Source of the DNA: Terriglobia bacterium
GTDB taxonomy: Bacteria > Acidobacteriota > Terriglobia > Bryobacterales > Bryobacteraceae
DNA length: 64,000 nt
Direction: 5' to 3'
Assembly (NCBI GenBank): GCA_020073345.1
Contig: JAIQFI010000006.1
Span: 124,001 to 188,000 of the forward strand
Each line of letters begins with the position of its first letter. Position 1 is the stretch's first letter. The translations under genes were made by a program, and so were the position numbers. Positions 20,125-29,387 of the stretch are shown one piece after another. The notes under the pieces were generated by a model. The model was given only the letters and a program-made list of their open reading frames with translations. It made no database searches and had not been told where the DNA came from.

Positions 20125-21476
20125 GGCAACGCCCCCTGACGGCTGGCCTCGCGCGTGGTCCGGATGCGGAACGTTTCGCCCGCCGCGCTGCGCACGGGCG
20201 GCGATACGAATTCTGAGGACTCGAACTGCGGCGAAGCATCGATGGCTTTGAGCAACGGCGCGGCCTGATCCGTCTCGCCACTCACCGCAACCTGCTGGGC
20301 GTTCAGCTCGAGCGACGTGAGCCAGGCGGGCGCGGCCAGCAGCCGGGTCATTTCCGCCAGCACGTCCATATCGGCCTTGCTGCGCGCGCGGAAGGAATCG
20401 AGCAGAACCGTGCGCTTGCGGGTTAGGCCGATTTCACGGTCGATGGCCGCGGCGCGCGCGGCCGCCGGCTGGACTTTTGCGATTTCCGCGTTCAGCTCGC
20501 CCAGGTAACGGCGGTTTTCGAATCCCGGCAGAGCCGTGGTGGCGCCGGCCGCCAGCAGCACCAGCACGGCCAGCGCGGTGGAGGGAACCCACACCATGGG
20601 AGAACTCGTCTGGCGCTGTTCCAGAGGCAGCAAGTTCAGAGGAAGGCACAGGCGGGGACAAGCCGAAGCGAGCGCGGCCGCGTAGGGCAGCGCGGGATTG
20701 GCTCCCAGCAGCTCGTCGAGAGCATGCAGGGGGGGCGCGGATTCAAAACGCAGTTCCCCGGAAGCCAGAGCCGCCGCGCGTTCCAGCTCCGCATTGAAAG
20801 AGGCCGAAAAAATAGGTTTAGAGGGGCTTTCGCCGTAAATCTCCACCCCGCTTTCGCCCGCTTCGTACGCCAGGATCTCAGCCGGCGGAGTTTTGCCGAA
20901 CATCCGCAGGGCCGAATAGGTCGCCGCGGCGGAACAGGTGAATCCGGCGATCTTGATGCCGGCTTCCGCAAACAAAGTCGCGTAACGCTGAACCACATCA
21001 CCGCGCACGATGGCCACCAGCACCGTCGAGGAGTGCTCCAGGCGCGTCCAGCTGGAGACCACGTCCTCTTCGTTGTAGGGATGCAGGCCGTCTATCTGGA
21101 ACCGGACCGCGCCCGCCAGGTCCTGGCCGGAAACTCCTGGCAGCGTAAGCTGTCGAATGATCACTTCGTGCCGCGGAAGGACGACGTTCGCCGCCACGTG
21201 ACGAATTCCCAGCTTGCCCAGAAACGCCGCGTAATCGGCGCCCCAGGCCGCCGCGGGTTGGTGCTCGAAATCTTCCACGGTGAAGCTGCCCAGCACGCGC
21301 GCGCCTTGCGGTCTCACACGCACGGCGGAAACGCGCAGGGACTCACTCCCGCGCGGGCCCGCGATCTCGAGACCGGCGCCACTTCCGATGGCAGCCCATT
21401 TCCGGAGCGTTGCTGGAATCACGGCAACAAAGCCCCCGCCGCCGGAGCGGGCGGAGCGGCCGCGAACTCCGACCAT
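20121..21476 (-). CDS. GspL-like protein (PilM-like cytoplasmic domain fused to PilN-like TM/periplasmic domain)
   Basis: Actin-like N-terminal half (VLPRHEVIIRQLTLPGVSGQDLAGAVRFQIDGLHPYNEEDVV), one TM, PilN-like C-terminus. Confidence 0.75.
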   Translation of the reverse strand: MVGVRGRSARSGGGGFVAVIPATLRKWAAIGSGAGLEIAGPRGSESLRVSAVRVRPQGARVLGSFTVEDFEHQPAAAWGADYAAFLGKLGIRHVAANVVLPRHEVIIRQLTLPGVSGQDLAGAVRFQIDGLHPYNEEDVVSSWTRLEHSSTVLVAIVRGDVVQRYATLFAEAGIKIAGFTCSAAATYSALRMFGKTPPAEILAYEAGESGVEIYGESPSKPIFSASFNAELERAAALASGELRFESAPPLHALDELLGANPALPYAAALASACPRLCLPLNLLPLEQRQTSSPMVWVPSTALAVLVLLAAGATTALPGFENRRYLGELNAEIAKVQPAAARAAAIDREIGLTRKRTVLLDSFRARSKADMDVLAEMTRLLAAPAWLTSLELNAQQVAVSGETDQAAPLLKAIDASPQFESSEFVSPPVRSAAGETFRIRTTREASRQGALP

Positions 21477-22444
21477 GCGTCTTCGTAAAATCGCAAAACC
21501 TTCAGCCGGATCGGATCGCGCCGGCGATTCTTCGGCGGCAGGACCAGCGTGGCAACCGCGGAGGCGGAACGGACGACCTCCGATGGCGATCCATCCGGCC
21601 GGCGCAGCCGCGCGGTGGCGCGGATGTTCCAGATGAGGTGCTCTCCGTTAACTTCCAGGTGATCGATGGGAATTCCCAGCGCGGCCACTTCTCCCAGATT
21701 GCGGAAGGGCTGCTGGGCACGCCTCTGGACCAGTTGGGCGATAGCTCCAGGCGAGGCTCCCAAGGCTTGCAAGAGCGCCGGGCTCACGGCGTTGGCGTCG
21801 AACGGGCCCTGCGATCCCCACACCGACAAGCTATCGCGCAGGCCCCCGCGGGGGGACAATCGCCCATTCCCTTCCGCCACGTAGTTTCCGTAATACAATT
21901 CCGGGGTCATGCCGCGCACCAGCAATAATTCTTCGATCTCTTCAAAAGACGCACTGCGCGACTGGAAAGTCGGACCAAGCGTCTGAGAAAGCAGGTCCGG
22001 GGCGGCCGGGGCGCCCCCCCGCCAGCCGAGAATGCCATTCGTGATTTCCCGAGCGCGCGTTGAATCGCCGGTCACGACCGTGACCAGCCGCAGCAGATCG
22101 TCACCCGAGGCGCGATTGATATCGAGTTTGGCGGCCTCCGGCGTCATTTCCACCACCACGTCGCCGGTCGGATAGGAAAAATTCAAACGTGGTTTCTCAC
22201 TGTAGTAATGGCGATCAAAGAAGTTCCCGGCTCCCGTTCCCCACAGCAGCCACTGCACCCCCCGGTCGACCGAGCCGGTGGCGAGATACATAGCGCGAAG
22301 GCCATCGGCGGCCGTACCGGCCCGGTCGGTCTCGGCGCGAATCGACATGGATACGGAAAAGGCAATGGCGGCCAGCGCCGCGGAAACCCACAAAACCGTG
22401 AGCAGAGCACCGCCTTTTTCCGATGTCCTACTGCTGATCGTCAT
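21419..22444 (-). CDS. gspK: GspK-type minor pseudopilin
   Basis: N-terminal KGGALLTVLWVSAALAAIAFSVSMSIRAE and LDINRASGDDLLRL; position after GspJ. Confidence 0.82.
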   Translation of the reverse strand: MTISSRTSEKGGALLTVLWVSAALAAIAFSVSMSIRAETDRAGTAADGLRAMYLATGSVDRGVQWLLWGTGAGNFFDRHYYSEKPRLNFSYPTGDVVVEMTPEAAKLDINRASGDDLLRLVTVVTGDSTRAREITNGILGWRGGAPAAPDLLSQTLGPTFQSRSASFEEIEELLLVRGMTPELYYGNYVAEGNGRLSPRGGLRDSLSVWGSQGPFDANAVSPALLQALGASPGAIAQLVQRRAQQPFRNLGEVAALGIPIDHLEVNGEHLIWNIRATARLRRPDGSPSEVVRSASAVATLVLPPKNRRRDPIRLKVLRFYEDAWSEFAAAPPAPAAGALLP

Positions 22445-23210
22445 AATGCAGATCCTCGAAGGAACGATTGATGTGCAGGGGCGCGGTGACGTCGACCACC
22501 GGCAGCCGCGAGGGATCGGGCGCGGCCGGAGCCATGAGGATCCGAACCGATCCCGGCAAATCCGGCTGATTCCAACTGTCCACCCAGGCGCCTCCGCGAA
22601 ACTGCGTGTCCGGATTCATCTGGAAATAAGAAATCCGGCAGTAGGCCAGGCGGCTGGCCGCGACCAGGGGCTGAGGAGACCCCTGCAATGCCACGTCGGT
22701 ACTGCAAAACCCAGCCGTGCCCGCCGGCGTGTAAAGGCGCTCATTCACGATCAACTGCACCGTTCCACCCTCGTCCGGCGCGACTTGATATTCGACGATG
22801 TGAGGAGCGCCGCGAGAGCCCTCGGTGATGGAGTAGGTGCTCACCATGGCGAGCACCGAGTTCGTACCCCGAAACGCGAAACCGCTGATAGGCCCGCCAC
22901 ATCCGGTACGCACCGGCATTGCACCGCCGAGTTGCAGCGTGAGGATCCGCTGGATCCCCAGAGCGCGGCGATTCTCTTCCAGGCGCGTCTGGGTCCTGCC
23001 CAGCGTAAGCAGGCCGCCGCGCATGGCCATCAGCATCCCTGTGGCAATGGCCGCCACCAGGGTGATGGAGATCATCAGCTCCATCAAGGTGAACCCGCGC
23101 AGATGTTTCCGGCGCGCACCGCGAAGCACTAGATGCCCACTCCCGGGGGTAAAAGCGACCGGCGGTAGCCTTCCAGAGAAAAACTGTGGCGCGTCGCGCC
23201 ATCCATCCAC
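22428..23210 (-). CDS. gspJ: GspJ-type prepilin
   Basis: Prepilin motif RGFTLMELMISITLVAAIATGM; likely start downstream of the listed one. Confidence 0.8.
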   Translation of the reverse strand: MDGWRDAPQFFSGRLPPVAFTPGSGHLVLRGARRKHLRGFTLMELMISITLVAAIATGMLMAMRGGLLTLGRTQTRLEENRRALGIQRILTLQLGGAMPVRTGCGGPISGFAFRGTNSVLAMVSTYSITEGSRGAPHIVEYQVAPDEGGTVQLIVNERLYTPAGTAGFCSTDVALQGSPQPLVAASRLAYCRISYFQMNPDTQFRGGAWVDSWNQPDLPGSVRILMAPAAPDPSRLPVVDVTAPLHINRSFEDLHYDDQQ

Positions 23211-23551
23211 CAGATTTCGAGCTCGATGCGGTCGATCACCCAGTTGAGGTCAGTGGCACCGAACGCGGATTCTACTGCTGTGACGCGGGCCTGCCAGCCG
23301 GCGATCGTGCCGCCCGCCTCGGCCGCCGAAAAGGGGCCCCCCATAAACGTTTTGCGAGGCAAGGCGTCGTTAGCCAGAAGCTCGTCCATCTTGGTGCGCG
23401 CCAGCAGCACGGCGCGGTCGGCTTGCGTGAGCCGGACGACGTTGCGGGAAGACGCCGCTAATGCGTTCAGGATTCCGGCCACCGCGACGCCCATGATCAT
23501 GGTCGCGACCAAGGCCTCGAGCAGCGTGAATCCTCTCTGCTGCACTCTCAC
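23129..23551 (-). CDS. gspI: GspI-type prepilin
   Basis: MRVQQRGFTLLEALVATMIMGVAVAGILNAL. Confidence 0.85.
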   Translation of the reverse strand: MRVQQRGFTLLEALVATMIMGVAVAGILNALAASSRNVVRLTQADRAVLLARTKMDELLANDALPRKTFMGGPFSAAEAGGTIAGWQARVTAVESAFGATDLNWVIDRIELEIWWMDGATRHSFSLEGYRRSLLPPGVGI

Positions 23552-24111
23552 TGCACAACCTCTGCGCGCGGGGATCCCGTGACGGGATCGACACTCACCA
23601 GCCGCCTGCGACCCTGCAGCGTGGAAATCTCGATGGCAATTCGCGGCACCGAGCCGCCGGGATAGAGCAGAAAGCGGCGGGGCTCGTCCGGATCAGCCAT
23701 GGCAGGCAGGGCGGGCTGAATCGAAACGATTCGAAGCTGAGGGGGAATGTCTAGCACGCGCGAGAAACCTAAATCGGCCGTGCGGCTCAACAGAATGTTC
23801 TCGCCGGGCGAGATGATCACCTCTACCGCTTGCTGGCGGCGGTCGGCGTGATCGAGCGCGATGTTCAGAAACGAAACGATGGCGTCGGAGGTGGAGCGAA
23901 GCCGCAGTGTATCGAGTCCGGAACTGATCGCGGGGTAGCTCAGGCCGGCCATCATCCCGATCAGCGCCACGACGATGAGGGCCTCAAGCAGCGTTACGCC
24001 ACGCTCTCGTGGGGCAGACGTCCACGTCTGCGCCGGATCTCCAGATCCGGCTCTCAGAGCCTCAGGCAGGCCGGCGTGGACGCCGGCCGCAGGTCTGGAG
24101 ACCTGCCCCAC
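23548..24111 (-). CDS. gspH: GspH-type prepilin with repeat-derived N-terminal extension
   Basis: Prepilin motif RERGVTLLEALIVVALIGMMAGLSYPA preceded by ~36 residues encoded by the palindromic element 24009..24111. Confidence 0.78.
   Translation of the reverse strand: MGQVSRPAAGVHAGLPEALRAGSGDPAQTWTSAPRERGVTLLEALIVVALIGMMAGLSYPAISSGLDTLRLRSTSDAIVSFLNIALDHADRRQQAVEVIISPGENILLSRTADLGFSRVLDIPPQLRIVSIQPALPAMADPDEPRRFLLYPGGSVPRIAIEISTLQGRRRLVSVDPVTGSPRAEVVQ
24009..24111. repeat. Nested palindromic (REP/MITE-like) element with terminal inverted repeat
   Basis: Terminal IR GTGGGGCAG...CTGCCCCAC; internal palindromes GCAGACGT-CC-ACGTCTGC (24014-24031), GCCGGATCT-CC-AGATCCGGC (24032-24051), GCTCT-C-AGAGC (24050-24060), GGCCGGCGT-GG-ACGCCGGCC (24069-24088), GCAGGTCT-GG-AGACCTGC (24089-24106). 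Confidence 0.9.
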
Positions 24112-24546
24112 TTATTTATTGCTCCAGCTAACGATGTCCGCATTATTCCCATCCCCGGCCGGCTGGCCGTCGGCGCCGAGCGAGATGATGTCGGGGTCCT
24201 CGCCGTGGTCGCCCGGATATTTGTATTCGTAGGGGCGGCCCCAGGGATCGAGAGGCACGTCTTTCGGGAGATACGGTCCGGCCCAGTTGGGCATTTCACC
24301 GGGCTTCTCCCGCAAGGCCTGGAGACCCTGGGTGGTGGCTGGGTAGACGCCGGTATCGAGCTTATAAATCCCCAGCGCATTCATGAAGGAACTGATCTGC
24401 GCGCGCGCCGCGGTGCGCTTGGCGCTTTCACCCTGGCGGATGACGTTCACCGTCACCAGCCCGGCAATCAGGCCGATGATGGTGATCACCACCAGCATTT
24501 CAATCAGCGTGACGCCTCGTTCGGATTTCCTGCGTTTAGTTTTCAT
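24112..24546 (-). CDS. gspG: Type II secretion major pseudopilin GspG
   Basis: ERGVTLIEMLVVITIIGLIAGLVTVNVIRQGESAKRTAARAQI; C-terminal DPWGRPYEYKYPGDHGEDPDIISLGADGQPAGDGNNADI. Confidence 0.96.
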   Translation of the reverse strand: MKTKRRKSERGVTLIEMLVVITIIGLIAGLVTVNVIRQGESAKRTAARAQISSFMNALGIYKLDTGVYPATTQGLQALREKPGEMPNWAGPYLPKDVPLDPWGRPYEYKYPGDHGEDPDIISLGADGQPAGDGNNADIVSWSNK

Positions 24547-25769
24547 ATAGCGATGTCGTTGATGCTTGTGATGGCCAGCATCAGGCTCATGATCAGGCTT
24601 CCCACCACCAGGCCCATCACCAGGATGATGAGGGGCTCAAACAGCGCCGTGAAACGCCGGATGGCGGTTCGCGTTTCGCCGTCGTAAATATCGGCCATGC
24701 GGTTGAACATGGTATCCAGATGTCCGGTCTCTTCGCCGACGCTCAGAAGGTGTCCGGCCAGCGGCGGGAATTCCCCGGCGCGGGTCAGCGGGCCCGCGAT
24801 TCCTTCTCCGCGCTTCACGCCTTGCGCGACCTGCTCCAGAGTTCCGGACATGCGGCGGTTGTTCAGAATGCCGCGGGCGATCCCCAGCGCTTGTACCAGC
24901 GGGACGCTGGCCGCGACCAGGGTGCTCATGGCGCGCGCGAAACGCGCGGTTTCCGCCTTGCGCAGCGCATCGCCCAGCAGGGGCATCTTTAAACGGATCG
25001 TGTCCCACCACAGGCGGCCGGTCACGGTACGAATGTAAACCTGAAACAGAACCACGCTCACTAACAACGCCAAAGCCGTTGGTAGCCAGTAAGCTTGCAC
25101 GATGGCGCTGACCTCGAGCAGAATCAGCGTGGGCGTGGGGATCTTCATGCGCGGGTCGGAAAAGATCAGGGCGAAGCGCGGGACCACGAAATTCAGCAGC
25201 ACGAAGATCGATCCCAGGCCGACCAGGGTCAGCAGGATCGGGTAAATCAGCGAGCTGACGATATAACCGCGCAGGTCGTCGCGGGTGCGTTCGAACTCAG
25301 CCAGGCGATCGAAAATCTGCGCCAGCGATCCGGAAGCCTCGCCTGCGCGGACCATGTTGATGTACAGTTCGGAGAAATGGGACGGGCGGGTGGCTAAACT
25401 TTCCGCCAGCGATTTGCCGCCCTTGAGGATGCGCGTTACATCCAGCACCACGGCGCGAAAATCGCCGCGAGTGGTGAGTTGGGCGACAATCGAAAGCGCG
25501 CGGTCGAGCGGCACACCGGCGTTGAGCAGCGTGGCCAGCTCCTGGGTGAAGAACAGCACGTCCTTGCGCCGGCTGCCTCCGCTGAACGACGGCATTTTGA
25601 GTTGGAGCTGGAAGCCGCCGCTCGACCCCTTACTAAGCCCGATGTAGACCGGGATCAGGCCTTGGCGGCGCAGCTCGCTGGCCACCAGTTTGTCGTTCTC
25701 GGCGGTGAGAGTGCCGCTGCGGGGCTTGCCGTCGGAGGCGACTGCGCGGAAGAAGAAAGTGGTCGCCAT
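24543..25769 (-). CDS. gspF: Type II secretion inner-membrane protein GspF
   Basis: Two T2SSF repeats (FFTQELATLLNAGVPLDRALSI; FARAMSTLVAASVPLVQALGIARGI); C-term PLIILVMGLVVGSLIMSLMLAI. Confidence 0.95.
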   Translation of the reverse strand: MATTFFFRAVASDGKPRSGTLTAENDKLVASELRRQGLIPVYIGLSKGSSGGFQLQLKMPSFSGGSRRKDVLFFTQELATLLNAGVPLDRALSIVAQLTTRGDFRAVVLDVTRILKGGKSLAESLATRPSHFSELYINMVRAGEASGSLAQIFDRLAEFERTRDDLRGYIVSSLIYPILLTLVGLGSIFVLLNFVVPRFALIFSDPRMKIPTPTLILLEVSAIVQAYWLPTALALLVSVVLFQVYIRTVTGRLWWDTIRLKMPLLGDALRKAETARFARAMSTLVAASVPLVQALGIARGILNNRRMSGTLEQVAQGVKRGEGIAGPLTRAGEFPPLAGHLLSVGEETGHLDTMFNRMADIYDGETRTAIRRFTALFEPLIILVMGLVVGSLIMSLMLAITSINDIAI

Positions 25770-25772
25770 GAC

Positions 25773-27410
25773 TTAGAATTCCTGCGTCACGCGAATCACT
25801 TCATCGGGCGTAGTGACGCCGCGGGCGACCTTATCCCAGCCGTCATCGCGCAAGTTTCGCATGCCGTTCCGCCGCGCGGCCGCGGTAATGATGCTGGCAT
25901 CTTCATTTCGCATGATGATGGCGCGTAGCTCTTCGTTGAGCTCCATCAGCTCGAAAATGCCGACGCGGCCGTGATAGCCGGTTCCGAAACAATGCTCGCA
26001 TCCGGCGCCGCGAAAGGAAGGAATGCGGTCACCGCTGGGCGCCGTCACGTCGCCCGCCGCTTGACGGCAGTGGCTGCAGATCACGCGGACCAGCCGTTGC
26101 GCCAGTACCGCCACCAGCGACGAGGTCAGCAGATAATTCTCGACGCCCATGTCAGTGAGGCGCGTGATAGCGCTGGGCGCGTCGTTGGTGTGCAGCGTCG
26201 AATACACGAAATGGCCGGTGAGGGCAGCCCGAATGGCGATATCGGCGGTCTCCTGGTCGCGGATTTCGCCCACCATGATGACGTCCGGGTCCTGGCGTAC
26301 GATGTGCCGCAAGCCGCCCGCGAAGGTCAGCCCGATCTGCGGATTCACGTGGATCTGGTTGATCCCGTCCATCTGATATTCCACCGGGTCTTCGATGGTG
26401 ATGATCTTTTTATCAGTCTGGTTGATGCGCTTGAGCGCGGAGTAAAGCGTAGTCGACTTCCCGCTGCCGGTGGGGCCGGTCACCAGGAAAATACCATGCG
26501 GCAGCGAGGTGTAGTATTCCATGCGCCGCAGCATGTGATCGTCGAAACCCAGGCGCTCCAGATCATAAAAATCGCCGGCGGAACGGTCGAGCAAACGCAT
26601 GACTACGCTTTCGCCGTACAGTGTCGGGAGAGTAGACACGCGCAGGTCGACTTCGCGCCCCAGCGTCTTGATCTTGATGCGGCCGTCCTGCGGCAGGCGG
26701 CGCTCGGCGATATTCAACTTGGCCATCAGCTTGACGCGCGAGATAATCGCGGCTTTCAGCTCGCGCGGCGGGGGACTCTGATTCGCCAGCACGCCGTCAA
26801 TCCGGTAGCGGATGCGAAACTCTTTCTCGAACGGCTCGATGTGGATGTCACTGGCGCGCTGCTCAACAGCCTGCCCGATCATGGCGTTCACCAGCCGGAT
26901 CACGGGAGCCTCGCTGGCCATGTCCCGGAGGTGCTCGAGATCCTCCGATTCGCCCTCGGGAGACGCGAGCTCGGTTTCATTCTTGGCTGTCTGGCCGTAG
27001 TACCGGTCGATGGCGTCCAGAATTTCCTGCTCTAGCGCGATCCCTGCCAACACTGTCAAACCGGTGGACGACTCGACCGCGTTGCGCGTCTCGAAATCCA
27101 GCGGATCGGCCATGGCGAGGGTGACGGTGTGGTCGTGCAGGGCGACGGGAAGACAGCGGAACTGGCGCAGGAAGCGCGGCGCGAGGTTCTCGATTTCAGG
27201 CGAGACCGCGGGCGGGCCATCCAGGGTGAGCACCGGGACCTGCAACTGCTCGGCCAGCGCGGACAGCACGTCGCGCATGGCAATGAAGCCCAGATCCACC
27301 AGGATCTTGCCCAGTTTCTCCCCGCCGCGCTCTTTCTGGATATCGAGTGCGCGGGCGAGATCGTCCGGAGTGATCAGCTTCCGTTCGATCAGGATCTCGC
27401 CCAGGCGCAT
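25773..27410 (-). CDS. gspE: Type II secretion ATPase GspE
   Basis: Walker A LVTGPTGSGKSTTLYSAL, Walker B-like DPDVIMVGEIRDQETADIAIRAALTGHFVYSTLHTNDA, CxxC zinc motif CSHCRQ...CEHCFGTGYHGRVGIFELM. Confidence 0.97.
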   Translation of the reverse strand: MRLGEILIERKLITPDDLARALDIQKERGGEKLGKILVDLGFIAMRDVLSALAEQLQVPVLTLDGPPAVSPEIENLAPRFLRQFRCLPVALHDHTVTLAMADPLDFETRNAVESSTGLTVLAGIALEQEILDAIDRYYGQTAKNETELASPEGESEDLEHLRDMASEAPVIRLVNAMIGQAVEQRASDIHIEPFEKEFRIRYRIDGVLANQSPPPRELKAAIISRVKLMAKLNIAERRLPQDGRIKIKTLGREVDLRVSTLPTLYGESVVMRLLDRSAGDFYDLERLGFDDHMLRRMEYYTSLPHGIFLVTGPTGSGKSTTLYSALKRINQTDKKIITIEDPVEYQMDGINQIHVNPQIGLTFAGGLRHIVRQDPDVIMVGEIRDQETADIAIRAALTGHFVYSTLHTNDAPSAITRLTDMGVENYLLTSSLVAVLAQRLVRVICSHCRQAAGDVTAPSGDRIPSFRGAGCEHCFGTGYHGRVGIFELMELNEELRAIIMRNEDASIITAAARRNGMRNLRDDGWDKVARGVTTPDEVIRVTQEF

Positions 27411-27428
27411 CTCGTTAACTTAACGGCC

Positions 27429-27980
27429 TTAGTTTTCCGTGACGCGGATCAGCGCATCGAGAGCAGCGCCCTTCGATTCGAGCAGCTTTCTCTTGGTTGC
27501 CTGCACGGTCATTTGGGCCGGCACGCCGGCGGGATCTTCAAACTGGTAGCGAGGTAGAATCAGCGCGATCACCACTTGCTCGTCGGGCGGAACTGTTTCG
27601 AGCGCAGCGGCCGCGGATACCAGCGCGTCCTTCAAGACTCTCCGCAAAATGGGGATCCGCTCGAGCTTCTTCTTGCGCATCTGCACGACTTCTTCCTTGG
27701 TGGGAAGCGGATGCATGATGCTGACCTGCGCGTTCACCACGATCACCTCGGCCGTGAAGATCGCGCCCACGCCATCCAAATAAACCCCGCGCGTGAGCCC
27801 GATCAAAGTATGGGAATTGTCGGTGGTAAAGCGCAGAAGCGTGTCATCCAGGATCTTTTGCACTTTTTCCATCTGAGTCCGGTCCACACGCGGGGCCTCT
27901 CCCGCTGCCGCGTACGCAGCGGATACCAGGGTCACACAGGCAAAGCTCAGGGGCAGAACAATCGATTTCGTAATTTTCAT
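27429..27980 (-). CDS. Hypothetical exported protein
   Basis: Signal peptide MKITKSIVLPLSFACVTLVSAAYAAA; located between the anti-sigma gene and gspE. Confidence 0.7.
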   Translation of the reverse strand: MKITKSIVLPLSFACVTLVSAAYAAAGEAPRVDRTQMEKVQKILDDTLLRFTTDNSHTLIGLTRGVYLDGVGAIFTAEVIVVNAQVSIMHPLPTKEEVVQMRKKKLERIPILRRVLKDALVSAAAALETVPPDEQVVIALILPRYQFEDPAGVPAQMTVQATKRKLLESKGAALDALIRVTEN

Positions 27981-28003
27981 GGCAGCTCTTTTCTTGGAAC
28001 CTT

Positions 28004-28468
28004 TTAACGTCTTAACGTCGCGCTGTATATATTCGCGACTTGCTTATCGCGTTGTTCGATCATATCGGCCATCGCCCGAATGATCTGCGCGTCCTCTGCG
28101 TGCCGCGCTTCCACCTGTGCGACTGCTTTTGTCACGGCAGCATCCACCTGGGCTTGTCCTGGCCGCAGGGAGCCGTGCACCAGGATGGCGGCCGCCACCA
28201 AGGCACCCGCGGCGAACGTCGGACTGAACACGCGCTGCCACCAGCGCGGCTCGAACACTTTGTCCGAGACGAAAGCGATCCGGCGAGGCATCTCTTCCTC
28301 GCGGAGCGTCGAGAGGGTATCGAGCGTCAGACGCAACGTGGCCACCTCTTCGTGGCAGGTCGAACAGGTGGCCAGGTGCGCTTCAGCCTGGCGATGCGCG
28401 TCTTGACCGAGTTCGCGCAGCACGTAGGCCTTCCAGTCGGGTTTCGATTCGGGGGAGACACAACTCAT
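28004..28468 (-). CDS. Putative zinc-finger anti-sigma factor
   Basis: HRQAEAHLATCSTCHEEVATLR (HxxxCxxC anti-sigma zinc motif) followed by one TM; stop-start overlap with the ECF sigma gene. Confidence 0.85.
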   Translation of the reverse strand: MSCVSPESKPDWKAYVLRELGQDAHRQAEAHLATCSTCHEEVATLRLTLDTLSTLREEEMPRRIAFVSDKVFEPRWWQRVFSPTFAAGALVAAAILVHGSLRPGQAQVDAAVTKAVAQVEARHAEDAQIIRAMADMIEQRDKQVANIYSATLRR

Positions 28469-29037
28469 GATTCACCTCGCATGCTTTGTTTAAGAAAAGC
28501 CGGTTTTTGCATCGGAGCTAGAGTTGCCTTGAGCAAGTCGAGCGCTGTGTACAGCCGCGATTTCACGGTAGACACCGGGCACTCCAGGATTTCGGCCATT
28601 TCTTCGAACTTGAAACCCTGATAGACCTTGAGCAGCACCGCCTCGCGCTGGTCGGCACTTAACCGGCCGAGGGCCGTTTCGACCGCCAGGGACAGCTCCA
28701 TCGGCAGCAGCCGCGGGCTGAGCTCGGCCGGACGGGGTTCCCCCGCCAACTCGGTTTCCGGCCGCCTGCGGCGCAGCAGCGAAAACGCTTCGTTGTGCGC
28801 GATCCGGAACAGCCAGCCCGAAAATCGGGCCGGATCGTCCAGTTTCGGCAGGCTCTGGTAGGCTTTCAAGAACACGTCCTGGCTCACATCCAAGGCATCT
28901 TCACGATTCGAGACCAGCCTGAGGAGATAGTTAAAGACACGCTTCTCCCATCGGGATACGAGGAGGTTATAAGCCTCCACATTCCCGCGCCGCGCTTTGG
29001 CGATCAGGTCTGGATCTTCGACTTCGCGAAAGATCAA
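28465..29037 (-). CDS. ECF-type RNA polymerase sigma factor
   Basis: Sigma2 (RVFNYLLRLVSNREDALDVSQDVFLKAYQSL) and sigma4 (LSADQREAVLLKVYQGFKFEEMAEILECPVSTVKSRLYTALDLLK). Listed ORF runs to 29268 over the hicA-like gene; 29037 (TTG) is a guess at the real start. Confidence 0.85.
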   Translation of the reverse strand: MIFREVEDPDLIAKARRGNVEAYNLLVSRWEKRVFNYLLRLVSNREDALDVSQDVFLKAYQSLPKLDDPARFSGWLFRIAHNEAFSLLRRRRPETELAGEPRPAELSPRLLPMELSLAVETALGRLSADQREAVLLKVYQGFKFEEMAEILECPVSTVKSRLYTALDLLKATLAPMQKPAFLKQSMRGES

Positions 29038-29176
29038 GTCATCGCTCCAATTTCCTGGCTCTGTCCGTAAAGACGCCGCAGGGGCTAAAAAAGTCGAACC
29101 AGGCGAAGAAAGGCTCTCAAATCGACTATACTTTAGAAGCAACCCTTTCCAGCCGGGGCCGAGCAGAACGAGGAGT

Positions 29177-29386
29177 ATGCAATGGCCTTCGGCTAAAGCT
29201 AAAACGGCATTGGCCGCCCTCGTCCGAATCGGCTGGCGCATCAAACGACAAAAGGGATCCCATCGCACCTTGACGCGCGCTGGCTGGCCGGATTACGTTT
29301 TCGCGTATCACGACAAGGTAGAAATCGGGTCGGTTGCACTTAAGAAACTTGGAAAAAAGACGGGCCTGAAGCCAGAAGACCTGTGA
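29177..29386 (+). CDS. HicA/YcfA-like mRNA interferase family protein
   Basis: MQWPSAKAKTALAALVRIGWRIKRQKGSHRTLTRAGWPDYVFAYHDKVEIGSVALKKLGKKTGLKPEDL: HicA-like G-W-x(4-6)-GSH core. Confidence 0.75.
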   Translation: MQWPSAKAKTALAALVRIGWRIKRQKGSHRTLTRAGWPDYVFAYHDKVEIGSVALKKLGKKTGLKPEDL

Positions 29387-29387
29387 G

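Noticed and set aside
28997-29176. N-terminal extension of the HicA-like ORF
   Set aside because: Composition is non-native and the HicA homology begins at ATG 29177.
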